Below are positions 35,211 to 44,592 of a stretch of DNA of 64,000 nt, one piece after another (position 1 is the stretch's first letter; every line of letters begins with the position of its first letter). Position numbers and translations under genes: made by a program. The stretch is from Flavobacterium cyclinae. Its GTDB lineage: Bacteria; Bacteroidota; Bacteroidia; Flavobacteriales; Flavobacteriaceae. Location of the stretch: contig NZ_CP089095.1 of the NCBI RefSeq assembly GCF_021172145.1, positions 186,001 through 250,000 of the forward strand, written 5' to 3'. Below the pieces are notes generated by a model. The model did no database searches. It worked only from the letters and a program-made list of their open reading frames with translations, and was not told where the DNA came from.

Positions 35211-35226
35211 AAAATTTGAGGTTTAA

Positions 35227-35778
35227 ATGGAGATAATTTTATTGATTATTGTATTTGTATTTTTTTTCGCGCTAGTTTTTTTGATGATTAAATATTTATT
35301 TATTCCTTTTTTATTTGCACCAAAGTTAAGTTCAGATGATGTTATTGAATTTTTGGAAAATCAAGAGCTTGTATTTGTTGGTGAAAGAGGATTGAATAAA
35401 GAAGAGAGTAAGTTAAATCCTTTTGAATACAAAAAAGGTATTTCATTCAGAAAAATGTATTCTGTGCGAAAAGAGTTTATTGTTGTTGGATATTCGGTTT
35501 CAAAGAAAAAATATACTTTTTATTGGGCAGAATTAACACGATGGTATGTGTTTTATATGAAGTATATTTTTGAAATTTTGAGTTCACAAGCGATAGGCAG
35601 TAGTGAGAATCTTATTTTTAAAAAAATTGAAGATTCCAATTTAATAGATAAATTAACAAATGAATTTAAATCCCCAATTAAATTAATTAAGGATAATTGC
35701 CCAGGTTGTGATTGTTCAATTGATGAAAAAACTTTAGAATGTCCGAATTGTGGACTAAATTTAATAATAAAAGGCTAA
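35227..35778 (+). CDS. membrane protein with C-terminal zinc ribbon, unknown function
   Basis: 183 residues. An N-terminal membrane helix (LLIIVFVFFFALVFLMIKY) is followed by a soluble domain with Tyr/Phe-rich beta strands (KEFIVVGYSVSKKKYTFYWA). It ends in a zinc ribbon: CPGCDCSIDEKTLECPNCG (four cysteines paired as CxxC and CxxC, plus one extra Cys). The family is not one I can name. It follows the M48 gene by 16 nt and shares the bidirectional terminator with the convergent OlsF-like gene. Confidence 0.68.
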   Translation: MEIILLIIVFVFFFALVFLMIKYLFIPFLFAPKLSSDDVIEFLENQELVFVGERGLNKEESKLNPFEYKKGISFRKMYSVRKEFIVVGYSVSKKKYTFYWAELTRWYVFYMKYIFEILSSQAIGSSENLIFKKIEDSNLIDKLTNEFKSPIKLIKDNCPGCDCSIDEKTLECPNCGLNLIIKG

Positions 35779-35796
35779 TCAATCGATTAGCCTTTT
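35769..35796. terminator. bidirectional terminator between convergent genes
   Basis: AAAAGGCTAATC (35769-35780) and GATTAGCCTTTT (35785-35796) form a perfect 12-bp stem with a 4-nt AATC loop; A's before and T's after serve both strands. It overlaps both stop regions. Confidence 0.9.
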
Positions 35797-37577
35797 TCTT
35801 TTCTTTCCAATTCCGCTTGAAATTCTTCCATAACGGGTTTTACGGTGCTTTCTGGTAAATCGGCAATTTTAATGTACATTAAGCCGTCAACCGAGTTGTT
35901 AAATAATGGGTCAACATTAAATGCTACAACTCTAGCGTTTTGTTTGATGTATTTTTTAATTAAAACTGGCAAACGTAAATTTCCTGGTTCTACTTCGTCA
36001 ATTATTTTGTCAAATTTATTCAAATCGGCTTCTGTTTCGTTAAATACAAAATCTTTGTCGGCGTCTTTTAGTTTTACTTTGTATTCTTTTTTCGGGTGAA
36101 CGTATTGCGCAATATACGGATCGTAATAGTGCGATTTCATAAATTCAATCATTAACGATTTTGAAAAATCCGAAAATTGATTGCTAATACTTACACCACC
36201 AATCAAATATTTATGTTCAGGATAATGCAAAGTTGTATGCACAATTCCTTTCCATAATAAGAACAAAGGCATTGGTTTTTGTTGGTATTCTTTAATAATG
36301 AACGCTCTACCCATTTCGATAGATTTGCTCATCATATCATACAACTCGGGTTCAAAACGGAATAATTCATGCAAATAAAAACCATCAATTCCGTGTTGTG
36401 GATAAATGCGTGAACCTAATCCCATTCTATAAGCACCGGCAATGCATTGAGCATCATCATCCCATAGAAACATATGGTGATAATATTTATCGTAATCATC
36501 AAGGTCTAACGATTCGTTTGTTCCTTCTCCAACTTCTCTAAATGTAATTTCACGTAAGCGTCCAATCTCATGTAAGATATTCGGAATTTTATCAGCAGTT
36601 ACAAAATACACTTCATAATTCTTGCTTTGTAATAAACGATAATCACCTTTTTTCAAACAAGCCATTTCTTCCAAAATTTGATCATGATTAGCCGGTTTGG
36701 CAATCTGTTTTGGTGGTTTTGGAATCGTTAATTTTGGCAAATTAATTTTACTTTCATCTTCAAAAGCATTTGAGAGCATATAGGTTTTCTTACGTAAGAA
36801 ATCGCCATAACTTTCAATGTCTTGATATTCGTTTTGTTCGTTTACCGATATAGGTTTACCAATACGAACTTTAATTACACGATCTTTTTGTGTTAGTAGT
36901 TCGCTTGGTAATTTTGCAGTTCTTAAAGTGTCATCAATTTTTGACAAGAAGTAAAATAACTTACTGTTCTTTGCGTGAAAATATATAGGAACTACAGGAA
37001 CTTGTGCTTTTCGAATAACTTTGATAGCGCCTTCTTCCCAAGGTTTGTCAACGACTAATTTACCATCTTTATAAGTAGAAACTTCTCCAGCAGGAAACAT
37101 CCCTAAAGGTTTTCCATCACTTAAATGGCGCAAGGTTTCTTTAATTCCAACAACACTAGACTTAGCATCTTTATGATTCTCAAACGGATTTACCGGCATA
37201 ATATAAGGTTTCATCGGTTCGATTCGATGTAATAAAAAGTTGGCAATAATTTTGAAATTAGGTTCTCTTTCCAGCATTAATTTCAAAAGTAAAATACCGT
37301 CAATTCCGCCAAGTGGATGATTTGAAATGGTAATATAAGCGCCGTCTTTTGGCAAACGTTTTAAATCTTCTTCTGGGATTTCAAATTTGATTTGGAATTC
37401 ATCTAAAATAGCATTTAAAAATTCCAATTCGCTCAAATGTTTGTTTCTATCGTAAATCTTGTTTAATGTAGAAATCTTAAGCACTTTCATGAGTAACCAA
37501 CCCGAGAAAGTCCCGAAAACCCCATATTTATCAGCATTGATTGCTTTTGCAACTTCTTTAGCAGTAACTAAACCCAT
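35787..37577 (-). CDS. bifunctional OlsF-like acyltransferase (PlsC plus GNAT-type domains)
   Basis: 596 residues. N-terminal half: a PlsC-type domain, with NHPLGGIDG (86-94; His 87 and Asp 93 are separated by five residues, where the usual spacing is four) and the acceptor-binding loop MFPAGEVST near 160. C-terminal half: a GNAT-like acyl-transfer domain of the hemolysin / OlsB type (REITFREVGEGTNESLDLDD, then FRFEPELYDMMSKSIEMGRA). The joined architecture is that of OlsF, which in Serratia and F. johnsoniae makes ornithine lipids in two acylations. A general lysophospholipid acyltransferase name also circulates. The gene ends in the shared terminator at 35769-35796. Confidence 0.8.
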   Translation of the reverse strand: MGLVTAKEVAKAINADKYGVFGTFSGWLLMKVLKISTLNKIYDRNKHLSELEFLNAILDEFQIKFEIPEEDLKRLPKDGAYITISNHPLGGIDGILLLKLMLEREPNFKIIANFLLHRIEPMKPYIMPVNPFENHKDAKSSVVGIKETLRHLSDGKPLGMFPAGEVSTYKDGKLVVDKPWEEGAIKVIRKAQVPVVPIYFHAKNSKLFYFLSKIDDTLRTAKLPSELLTQKDRVIKVRIGKPISVNEQNEYQDIESYGDFLRKKTYMLSNAFEDESKINLPKLTIPKPPKQIAKPANHDQILEEMACLKKGDYRLLQSKNYEVYFVTADKIPNILHEIGRLREITFREVGEGTNESLDLDDYDKYYHHMFLWDDDAQCIAGAYRMGLGSRIYPQHGIDGFYLHELFRFEPELYDMMSKSIEMGRAFIIKEYQQKPMPLFLLWKGIVHTTLHYPEHKYLIGGVSISNQFSDFSKSLMIEFMKSHYYDPYIAQYVHPKKEYKVKLKDADKDFVFNETEADLNKFDKIIDEVEPGNLRLPVLIKKYIKQNARVVAFNVDPLFNNSVDGLMYIKIADLPESTVKPVMEEFQAELERKEKG

Positions 37578-37771
37578 TTAATTTTGTTTATTGAGCAAGA
37601 AACAAAGATAGTAATTCTGCTGAATTGAGTGCTATTAGATTTTGTATTTAAAACTACAAATTTGTTATATTTTTTAGTAATCTGATTTCGAATTGATTAC
37701 AAATTGAACCCTTTTTGAGTTTTAATATTAGAAAGCTTTTCCTTATATTTGGTCAAAAGCTACAAGAGTAA

Positions 37772-38533
37772 ATGAAAATCATATCTTACAACGTTAACGG
37801 AATTCGTGCCGCAATTACCAAAGGTTTTTTAGAATGGTTACAACAAGCGAATCCCGATGTCATTTGTCTCCAGGAAATTAAAGCTACTGAAGACCAAATC
37901 CCAAAACTAGAAATTGAAGCAGCCGGTTATCCGTACCAATATTATTTTCCTGCTCAAAAAAAAGGATATAGTGGTGTTGCCGTTTTGTCGAAAATGGAAC
38001 CAAAAAATGTAGTTTTTGGAACTGGAATTCAACATATGGATTTTGAGGGTCGAAATTTACGTGTCGATTTTGATGACGTATCTGTTATGAGTTTGTATCT
38101 TCCATCTGGCACAAATATTGATAGATTAGAACATAAATTTATGTTTATGGATGACTTTCAAAACTATATTAATGAGTTAAAGAAAGAAGTTCCAAATTTA
38201 GTAATTTGTGGTGATTATAATATATGTCACGAAGCCATTGATATTCATGATCCTATTCGAAATGCAAAAATTTCAGGGTTTTTACCAGAAGAACGTGCTT
38301 GGTTAGATGGTTTTATGAAAAGTGGTTTCATCGATACGTTTCGTCATTTAAACAAGGAACCACACAATTACAGTTGGTGGAGTTACAGAGCCAATGCTCG
38401 AAATAATAATAAAGGTTGGAGAATTGATTATTGTTTGGCAGCCGAACCTTTGAAAGATAAAATTCAAAGAGCATTAATTTTGCCAGAAGCTAAACATTCT
38501 GATCATTGTCCGGTTTTAGTAGAAATAAAATAA
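37772..38533 (+). CDS. xth: exodeoxyribonuclease III / AP endonuclease
   Basis: 253 residues, right for the Xth family. It has the opening KIISYNVNGIRAAITKGFLE, the metal-ligand Glu in CLQEIKA, VICGDYNICHEAIDIHDP, and the C-terminal Asp-His motif HSDHCPVLVEIK. It nicks abasic sites and removes 3' blocks. A -7 box TATATTTG lies at 37744-37751. The OmpA lipoprotein gene begins 41 nt after its stop on the same strand. Confidence 0.95.
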   Translation: MKIISYNVNGIRAAITKGFLEWLQQANPDVICLQEIKATEDQIPKLEIEAAGYPYQYYFPAQKKGYSGVAVLSKMEPKNVVFGTGIQHMDFEGRNLRVDFDDVSVMSLYLPSGTNIDRLEHKFMFMDDFQNYINELKKEVPNLVICGDYNICHEAIDIHDPIRNAKISGFLPEERAWLDGFMKSGFIDTFRHLNKEPHNYSWWSYRANARNNNKGWRIDYCLAAEPLKDKIQRALILPEAKHSDHCPVLVEIK

Positions 38534-38574
38534 GTAAAAATTCAATCTCAAATATAAAATTCAATCACAAAAAT

Positions 38575-39540
38575 ATGATAAGAAAAATTGCCCTAGCCTG
38601 TGTAGTTTTAAGTTTAACTACTTCATGTGTTTCTAAAAAAATCTATCAAGATTTAGAAAACAAATACGCAGATTTAAAGAAAGAAAATAATGCGTTATCT
38701 GATGAGAATACAACTCTTAAAACAGATAAAAACCAATTAGAATTAGATAAAAATAGCTTGCAAACTGAACTAGATAAGGTAAAAGCAGAGCGCGATAAAT
38801 TAGCTTCTGATTATGCGGCTACTAAAAAGAATTTAGACAATTTAAAAGCGTCTTATGCGGCTCTTGAAAAAGATAGTAACGATGCTTTAGAAGCTAATAT
38901 TAATAAAAACAGACAGTTATTAGCGCAGTTAGAAGCTAAAGAAAAAGCATTAGCTGCAGAGCAAGACCGTTTAAATAAATTGAAAAAAGATTTAGAAGCG
39001 TCTTCTAGCAGATTAGCAGATTTAGAAAAAATGATTGCTGATAAAGAAGCATTAATGAACAAGTTAAAAGAAACTTTATCTAAATCGTTAAAAGCATTTG
39101 AAGGTAAAGGTTTAACAGTTGAAAACAGAAACGGAAAAGTTTATGTTTCTATGGAAAACAAATTACTTTTCGAATCGGGAAGTTGGACAGTAGGTGTTGA
39201 AGGAAAAAAAGCGGTTAAATTAGTTGGAGATGTTTTAGGTCAAAATCCAGATATTTCTGTATTGATTGAAGGACATACTGATAATGATAAAATTACAGGA
39301 ACTATTGGTGGTGGAGTAGAAAATAACTGGGATTTATCTACAAAACGTGCAACTGCTATTGTAAATATTTTATCTGAAAACAAAGCAATCGATAAGAAGA
39401 ATTTAACTGCTGCAGGGCGTGGTGAATATGCACCATTAATGAGTAACGAAACGGCAGAAGGAAAAGCTAGAAACAGAAGAATTGAAATCATCTTAACACC
39501 TAAGTTAGATGAGATTTCAAAATTGATGAATGAACTATAA
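38575..39540 (+). CDS. OmpA-family lipoprotein with coiled coil
   Basis: 321 residues from the ATG at 38575. Earlier codons in the frame overlap xth and lack a signal peptide. A lipobox (LSLTTSCVS) precedes a long Lys/Asp/Leu-rich coiled coil (about 25-175; ENTTLKTDKNQLELDKNSLQ shows heptads) and then the OmpA/MotB peptidoglycan-binding domain: LLFESGSWTV, LIEGHTDNDKI, and TAAGRGEYAPL with ARNRRIEIILTP. It should bridge the outer membrane and peptidoglycan, anchored by lipid at one end. A clean terminator follows. Confidence 0.92.
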   Translation: MIRKIALACVVLSLTTSCVSKKIYQDLENKYADLKKENNALSDENTTLKTDKNQLELDKNSLQTELDKVKAERDKLASDYAATKKNLDNLKASYAALEKDSNDALEANINKNRQLLAQLEAKEKALAAEQDRLNKLKKDLEASSSRLADLEKMIADKEALMNKLKETLSKSLKAFEGKGLTVENRNGKVYVSMENKLLFESGSWTVGVEGKKAVKLVGDVLGQNPDISVLIEGHTDNDKITGTIGGGVENNWDLSTKRATAIVNILSENKAIDKKNLTAAGRGEYAPLMSNETAEGKARNRRIEIILTPKLDEISKLMNEL

Positions 39541-39559
39541 CATTTCATAAAAGATTGAT

Positions 39560-39596
39560 AAAAAGGCTTGAGTTTTAAGTTCAAGCCTTTTTCTTT
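39560..39596 (+). terminator. terminator after the OmpA lipoprotein gene
   Basis: AAAAAGGCTTGA (39560-39571) is perfectly matched by TCAAGCCTTTTT (39581-39592) with a 9-nt loop, followed by CTTT. It begins 20 nt after the stop. Confidence 0.92.
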
Positions 39597-39642
39597 GGTT
39601 GAAACTTTGTAAATTTGTCTTTTAAGATTTTTAAACTCAAAA

Positions 39643-40683
39643 ATGAACTACACAACACTACCTCATACCGAACTAAAAGTCAGTGAAATCTGTTTAGGAA
39701 CCATGACTTTTGGAAATCAAAATACTGAAAGTGAAGCGCATTCTCAATTGGATTACGCCATTGAAAAAGGAATTAACTTTATCGATACGGCTGAGATGTA
39801 CCCAATTGGTGGCAACGCTCAAATCTTTGGAAGTACTGAACGTCACATTGGAACATGGATTAAGAAAATTGGGGCTACGGAACGTGAAAAATTAGTTTTA
39901 GCTACCAAAATTGCTGGACCCAATAGAGGAATGGAATACATTCGTCAGCCATTAGATTTTTCTAAGAAAAGTATTCACGAAGCGGTAGAATTGAGTTTAA
40001 AAAATCTCCAAACGGATTATATTGATTTGTATCAAATGCATTGGCCAGAACGTGTGATGAACATGTTTCAAAAGCGCGGTGTTCAAGAAATTGATACCAA
40101 ATGGCAAGACAATATTTTTGATGTTTTAACAGTGTATGACGGATTAATCAAAGAAGGAAAAATCAAACACATTGGGGTTTCTAATGAAAATCCGTGGGGT
40201 GTTATGCGCTTTTTAATGGAAAGTGAAAAACACGGTTTGCCAAGAATTTCCACAATACAAAATCCTTTTTCGTTATTGAATCGTTTATATGAAGTTGGTT
40301 TGTCAGAAATTGGAATGCGTGAAAATGTTGGTTTGTTAGCGTATTCGCCATTAGGTTTCGGATTTTTAACTGGGAAGCATTTGAATGGGATTCAAAAAAA
40401 TTCAAGATTGGATTTGTTTAGAAATTTCGTTCGTTATACCAATGAAAATTGCTTCAAAGCAACCAAATTATACAAAGAATTAGCGGAAACCAACGGATTA
40501 ACGTTAACGCAAATGGCGATTGCTTTTGTACACCGCCAAAAATTTGTGACTTCAACTATTATCGGTGCTACTACGATGGAACAATTGCAAGAAAACATTC
40601 AAGCTTTTGACACCATTTTATCAGATGAAATTATAGCTGAAATTGAGAAAATTCAAGAATTAATCCCGAATCCAGCGCCTTAA
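39643..40683 (+). CDS. aldo/keto reductase (Tas-like)
   Basis: 346 residues of the TIM-barrel aldo/keto reductase family. Catalytic parts are visible: the Asp and Tyr in NFIDTAEMYPIGGN, the Lys in VLATKIAGP and the His in LYQMHWPER. NADPH-binding is seen toward the end in SPLGFGFLTGKHL and TIIGATTMEQLQ. The length and the phrase PHTELKVSEICLGTMTFG match Tas-type members. The substrate is unknown. A -7 box TAAATTTG stands at 39610-39617. The stop codon touches the 68-bp hairpin described next. Confidence 0.9.
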   Translation: MNYTTLPHTELKVSEICLGTMTFGNQNTESEAHSQLDYAIEKGINFIDTAEMYPIGGNAQIFGSTERHIGTWIKKIGATEREKLVLATKIAGPNRGMEYIRQPLDFSKKSIHEAVELSLKNLQTDYIDLYQMHWPERVMNMFQKRGVQEIDTKWQDNIFDVLTVYDGLIKEGKIKHIGVSNENPWGVMRFLMESEKHGLPRISTIQNPFSLLNRLYEVGLSEIGMRENVGLLAYSPLGFGFLTGKHLNGIQKNSRLDLFRNFVRYTNENCFKATKLYKELAETNGLTLTQMAIAFVHRQKFVTSTIIGATTMEQLQENIQAFDTILSDEIIAEIEKIQELIPNPAP

Positions 40684-40750
40684 TAGTGAACAGTTTTCAG
40701 TCTCAGTTAGCAGTATTGCACTGAAAACTGAGACCGTCAACTGTGACTAT
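40683..40750. repeat. solo 68-bp inverted repeat of the CAGTTTTCAGTC family
   Basis: Left arm ATAGTGAACAGTTTTCAGTC... (from 40683) faces a right arm ending ACTGTGACTAT (40750). The inner core TCTCAGTT (40701-40708) and AGTTTTCAGT words are mirrored by 40719-40733 (ACTGAAAACTGAGA), and the outer ATAGT by ACTAT. The 12-mer CAGTTTTCAGTC (40691-40702) is identical to one in the left end of the 1052-1500 unit. It exactly fills the space between two convergent stop codons. Confidence 0.75.
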
Positions 40751-40751
40751 T

Positions 40752-42362
40752 TTATAAATTGTCTATATACTTATCTTTTGGATATTTTATTTTATAACTG
40801 ATTCTGAATTTCTTGGTTTCTCCTGCTCCAAGTTTCAAATCCCAAGTTAAGATTCCCGTTTCTGGGTTTACTTTTGCTTTTCCGTTTTCTAATAATTCAA
40901 TCGTAATTTCTTTATCTGTGCTAATTGGATATTGATCTTTTAGCAACATTTCAACCGCTTCTTTTTTGTTGTTTTTCACGGTGATATCGTAAGTAAACGT
41001 TTGTTCTTTATATCCTGATAAGAATTTAGTTCCCGATTTATCTGCAATTTTTTCACGTTTGATAGCGATTTTTTTATCTCTTCCCATACTCAAATTCAAA
41101 GTATCTGAAGTTTGATTTGGGTTAATCATCGTTTTACCAACATACATTCCTTCAAAGATAATATTCGCTTCACCTGGCAATAAATTGAATTTTGAATATT
41201 CGCTAATTTCAGCTAACAAGAAAGCTTCTTTTTCTACTTTTGGTACTGCGTAATATTTATATGTTGCAGGTAATTTCAAATCTTTCAAAGCAACACTGTG
41301 TGCTTTTCCATTAGATAATATATCATAAGGGATATCAATGTCAAATGAAATGTTCAATTGGTTTTCGTTGATAGTAGTATAGTTGGAGATTGATGACTCG
41401 TCTAATTCTGCTTTGTCTTTTTTCAAGTAGCCAGCTGAAATAACAACTGTGTTTAACTTTGCATTGGAATTATCGTATTGATAAACTCTTGGATAGCCAA
41501 ATCGTAAAAACCAAGCTTGTAAAATAGGGGCTGTGTTGTTTTGGTTTGGATTGCCACTAGAAAGGGTTAGTTTAACTTTTTTCCAGTCGATTCCTGTGTT
41601 TTGTACCACTTTAGCTTTGTACATTAAATTGATTGGCGAATTGATATTGTCGGCACGTAAATCATAAAATGGTGACCAAGAAGCGTTATTCGTTAAATAA
41701 TTGATGTCTAAATTCACTGAACTTGCTACATTTGTCATAACTTGTAAAACTAGTTTTCCTTGTGACGTTTTTTCTTGCTTTTGGGTATTCAATTCTAATT
41801 TAGAATTTAGTTTAGCTAATTTGTCTTTTAGTTTGTTTTCTTTTTCATAAAGCAAATCAATTAAATTACTTAATTCATTTCTTTTCGCTCTATAATAATC
41901 TACAAGTTTCATTAATTCGGTTACATTTAAACCTGAATTTTGTCCAGCCACCGTTTGATTTTTATCTAATAAATCAATCGTTTTGGAATAAGAAACTTTT
42001 TCATTGGTGATTTTGCCCATTTCTTTTTCAATGATGGCAATGCTATCACGAACTTTTTTGATTGCAGGATTACTTTCGTCAATTTCATATTCCGAAATAA
42101 AATTCCGTGTAAACTGAACCGACAAAACGGTAACATTAGCTGGAGCGCCAATTTGAATGGTGTTTTCATTTACGTAATCGGCTACGTTTTTAATAACAAT
42201 TTCGCTTGTTCCTGATGGAAGTGTAACGGAAGCTGATTGTAATAATTCAGCCGAATTGCTATAAACTGTAGCGCTTTTAATTTTTGCTGAAGTAAAAATT
42301 GGTTTTTGAGCAAATACCATTGCTGAAAAACAGAACAAGGTTAAAACGAATATTTTTTTCAT
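40752..42362 (-). CDS. DUF4139 / mucoidy-inhibitor-A family secreted protein
   Basis: 536 residues from the ATG at 42362, whose product begins with a signal peptide (KKIFVLTLFCFSAMVFAQ). A longer frame exists upstream but overlaps mgtE and has no signal. A first domain (about 20-100; SATVYSNSAELLQSASVTLP) is followed by a coiled coil (about 130-215; YRAKRNELSNLIDLLYEKEN) and then the DUF4139 beta-rich body, ending KIKYPKDKYIDNL. The function in Bacteroidota is unknown. Codons near the signal overlap nothing else. It is convergent with the aldo/keto reductase gene. Confidence 0.87.
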   Translation of the reverse strand: MKKIFVLTLFCFSAMVFAQKPIFTSAKIKSATVYSNSAELLQSASVTLPSGTSEIVIKNVADYVNENTIQIGAPANVTVLSVQFTRNFISEYEIDESNPAIKKVRDSIAIIEKEMGKITNEKVSYSKTIDLLDKNQTVAGQNSGLNVTELMKLVDYYRAKRNELSNLIDLLYEKENKLKDKLAKLNSKLELNTQKQEKTSQGKLVLQVMTNVASSVNLDINYLTNNASWSPFYDLRADNINSPINLMYKAKVVQNTGIDWKKVKLTLSSGNPNQNNTAPILQAWFLRFGYPRVYQYDNSNAKLNTVVISAGYLKKDKAELDESSISNYTTINENQLNISFDIDIPYDILSNGKAHSVALKDLKLPATYKYYAVPKVEKEAFLLAEISEYSKFNLLPGEANIIFEGMYVGKTMINPNQTSDTLNLSMGRDKKIAIKREKIADKSGTKFLSGYKEQTFTYDITVKNNKKEAVEMLLKDQYPISTDKEITIELLENGKAKVNPETGILTWDLKLGAGETKKFRISYKIKYPKDKYIDNL

Positions 42363-42429
42363 CTCTATAAATTTTAGTATTTCTACTATAGAGTGAAATA
42401 AAATGGAAAAGGTTGGGAAGGAAGTGAAA

Positions 42430-43782
42430 TTAAATCCCCAAAATAATCTTAGCAATCGTGAAATAGGTCAAGATTCCTAAAATATCGTTACTAGTTGTGA
42501 TAAACGGACCAGTAGCTAATGCAGGGTCAACTCCGTACTTATTTAAAATAATTGGTATAAAAGTTCCAATTAAAGACGCCATAATAATTACAGAAAGTAA
42601 GGCAATTGAAACGGTATAGCCAACATGAATTTCGTATCCTAATAAAAAGTAACTACCTAAAAGTAATATGGCAGAAAGTATAATTCCGTTAAGTAAACTT
42701 AAGGAAAGCTCTTTTAATAAACGCTCCACTACTGGACCTATTATAGTATTGTTTGCCAAACCCTGTACAATAATCGCAGAGGATTGAACTCCCACATTAC
42801 CTGCCATCGCAGCAATTAGCGGGGTGAAGAAAAACAATTCAGGATGTAAATCCATCACCGGTTCGAAAATTCCTAAAACGTGTACCGAAATAAAGCCACC
42901 AAATAAAGCTAAAACCAACCAAGGCAAACGCGCTTTTGTTAATTCTAAAACACTATCATCCGCTTCAACGTCTTGTGAAATCCCGGCTGCTAACTGGTAA
43001 TCTTTGTCGGCTTCTTCCTTGATGACGTCAATAATATCATCAATGGTAATTCGTCCAACTAAACGGCCTAGTTCATCTACAACGGGAATGGCTTCCAAGT
43101 CGTACTTTTGCATGATGCGCGCTACTTCTACATCTTTGGTATCTACTTTTACGTAATCTACTTTTTTGATGTAAACTTCGCTAATAGGAGTTTTCGTTGA
43201 GGTTGTCAATAAATCTTTTAACGATAAACGACCTTTTAATCGTTCTTCATCATCTACTACATATATCGAATGTACTTTTGAAACATTTTCTGCTTGAGCT
43301 CGCATTTCTTTCACGCAAGTTAAAACATTCCAATTCTCGTTTACTTTTACCAACTCTTTTCCCATCAAACCACCGGCAGAATCTTCATCGTAGCGTAATA
43401 AGTCAACAATGTCTTTTGCGTGTTCAACGTCTTCTAACTCCGAAATTACTTGCTCTTTTTTGTCTTGAGGTAACTCGGCAATAATGTCGGCAGCGTCGTC
43501 TGTACTTAATTCGTCAAGCTCTTCTGCAATTTCTTTTGGAGATAAATTGCGCAAGATTTTTTCACGAACTTCTTCATCTAATTCCAGAAGAATTTCGGCT
43601 GTTTTTTCAGAATCTAAAGTGTTAAATATATAGGAAGCGCCGTAATCATCGAGTTCTTCCATGATTTCTGCAATATCAGCAAAGTGAATATCTTCAAGAA
43701 GCAAAAGTAATTCTTGCGACTTGTTTTCACTTATAAGTTGTTCTATTTCAGATAGAAAATCTCTGCTGATTTTAAACTCCAT
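42430..43782 (-). CDS. mgtE: magnesium transporter MgtE
   Basis: 450 residues. A helical Mg-sensing N domain (about 1-130; many acidic residues, such as [19 protein letters not shown]) leads into two CBS motifs (about 135-255; [19 protein letters not shown] and [19 protein letters not shown]). Five membrane helices follow from about 280. The pore signature [14 protein letters not shown] is present. The sensory domain closes the channel when cytoplasmic Mg is high. The start overlaps the end of rsmA by 11 bases, so the two are read together. Confidence 0.96.
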   Translation of the reverse strand: MEFKISRDFLSEIEQLISENKSQELLLLLEDIHFADIAEIMEELDDYGASYIFNTLDSEKTAEILLELDEEVREKILRNLSPKEIAEELDELSTDDAADIIAELPQDKKEQVISELEDVEHAKDIVDLLRYDEDSAGGLMGKELVKVNENWNVLTCVKEMRAQAENVSKVHSIYVVDDEERLKGRLSLKDLLTTSTKTPISEVYIKKVDYVKVDTKDVEVARIMQKYDLEAIPVVDELGRLVGRITIDDIIDVIKEEADKDYQLAAGISQDVEADDSVLELTKARLPWLVLALFGGFISVHVLGIFEPVMDLHPELFFFTPLIAAMAGNVGVQSSAIIVQGLANNTIIGPVVERLLKELSLSLLNGIILSAILLLGSYFLLGYEIHVGYTVSIALLSVIIMASLIGTFIPIILNKYGVDPALATGPFITTSNDILGILTYFTIAKIILGI

Positions 43783-44551
43783 CGGCTGCTATTTTTTGGG
43801 TAATTTCGATAAATTGTTCCACCGAAAGTTGCTCCGGACGCAGGTCAAAGATACTATCTTCTTTTAAATTATCAGAGAAATTGAACGATTTTAAACTGTT
43901 TCGCAATGTTTTTCTTCTTTGATTAAAAGCCGTTTTTACCACATTGAAGAATAATTTTTCATCACATGGTAACGAATAATCTGCTTTTCGTCGTAAACGC
44001 ATTACACCTGAATCTACTTTTGGTGGTGGATTAAAAACGCCTGGCGGAACTGTAAATAGATATTCCGCTTCATAAAAAGCTTGGGTTAAAACGGATAAAA
44101 TTCCGTAGGTTTTGCTACCTTTTTTCTCGCAAATTCTTTCGGCAACTTCTTTTTGAAACATTCCAGCAAATTCGGGAATTTGATCACGCATTTCTAAGGT
44201 TTTGAATACAATTTGTGTTGAAATATTATACGGAAAATTTCCAATGATAGCAAAAGGTTCGCCATTGAAAACTTCGTTTAAATTGTATTTTAAGAAGTCT
44301 TTTGAAATGATATGATTGTCTAATTTTGGATAGTGAACACCCAAAAATTCCACCGACTCCTTATCTATTTCAATTACATAGGTTTCGGTTGGTTTGTCTA
44401 ATAAATATTTGGTTAAAACACCCATTCCTGGACCAATTTCCAAAATTTTAGAATAGCCTTCTAGCGAAAGTGTATCAGCAATATCTTTTGCTATGCTTTC
44501 GTCTTTTAGGAAATGTTGTCCTAAGTGTTTTTTTGCGGTTACTTTTTCCAT
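43772..44551 (-). CDS. rsmA: 16S rRNA dimethyltransferase
   Basis: 259 residues from the ATG at 44551 ([19 protein letters not shown], the normal family opening). The longer upstream frame would run through the dispersed palindrome at 44570-44589 and is rejected. SAM binding is shown by [12 protein letters not shown]. The catalytic NLPY-type motif reads GNFPYNIS (Leu replaced by Phe, which is common). It dimethylates two adenines in 16S helix 45. mgtE follows with an 11-base overlap. The AAAAAAAAGGAAG stretch before the ATG looks like the ribosome-binding region. Confidence 0.95.
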   Translation of the reverse strand: MEKVTAKKHLGQHFLKDESIAKDIADTLSLEGYSKILEIGPGMGVLTKYLLDKPTETYVIEIDKESVEFLGVHYPKLDNHIISKDFLKYNLNEVFNGEPFAIIGNFPYNISTQIVFKTLEMRDQIPEFAGMFQKEVAERICEKKGSKTYGILSVLTQAFYEAEYLFTVPPGVFNPPPKVDSGVMRLRRKADYSLPCDEKLFFNVVKTAFNQRRKTLRNSLKSFNFSDNLKEDSIFDLRPEQLSVEQFIEITQKIAADGV

Positions 44552-44569
44552 GTGTCTTCCTTTTTTTTC

Positions 44570-44589
44570 ATTCCCGAGAAATCGGGAAT
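44570..44589. repeat. TCCCGA-type palindrome upstream of rsmA
   Basis: ATTCCCGA (44570-44577) and TCGGGAAT (44582-44589) form a perfect 8-bp stem around GAAA. On the coding strand no T-tract follows, so a terminator role is unlikely. It lies between the GIY-YIG stop and the rsmA start. Confidence 0.65.
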
Positions 44590-44592
44590 CTT

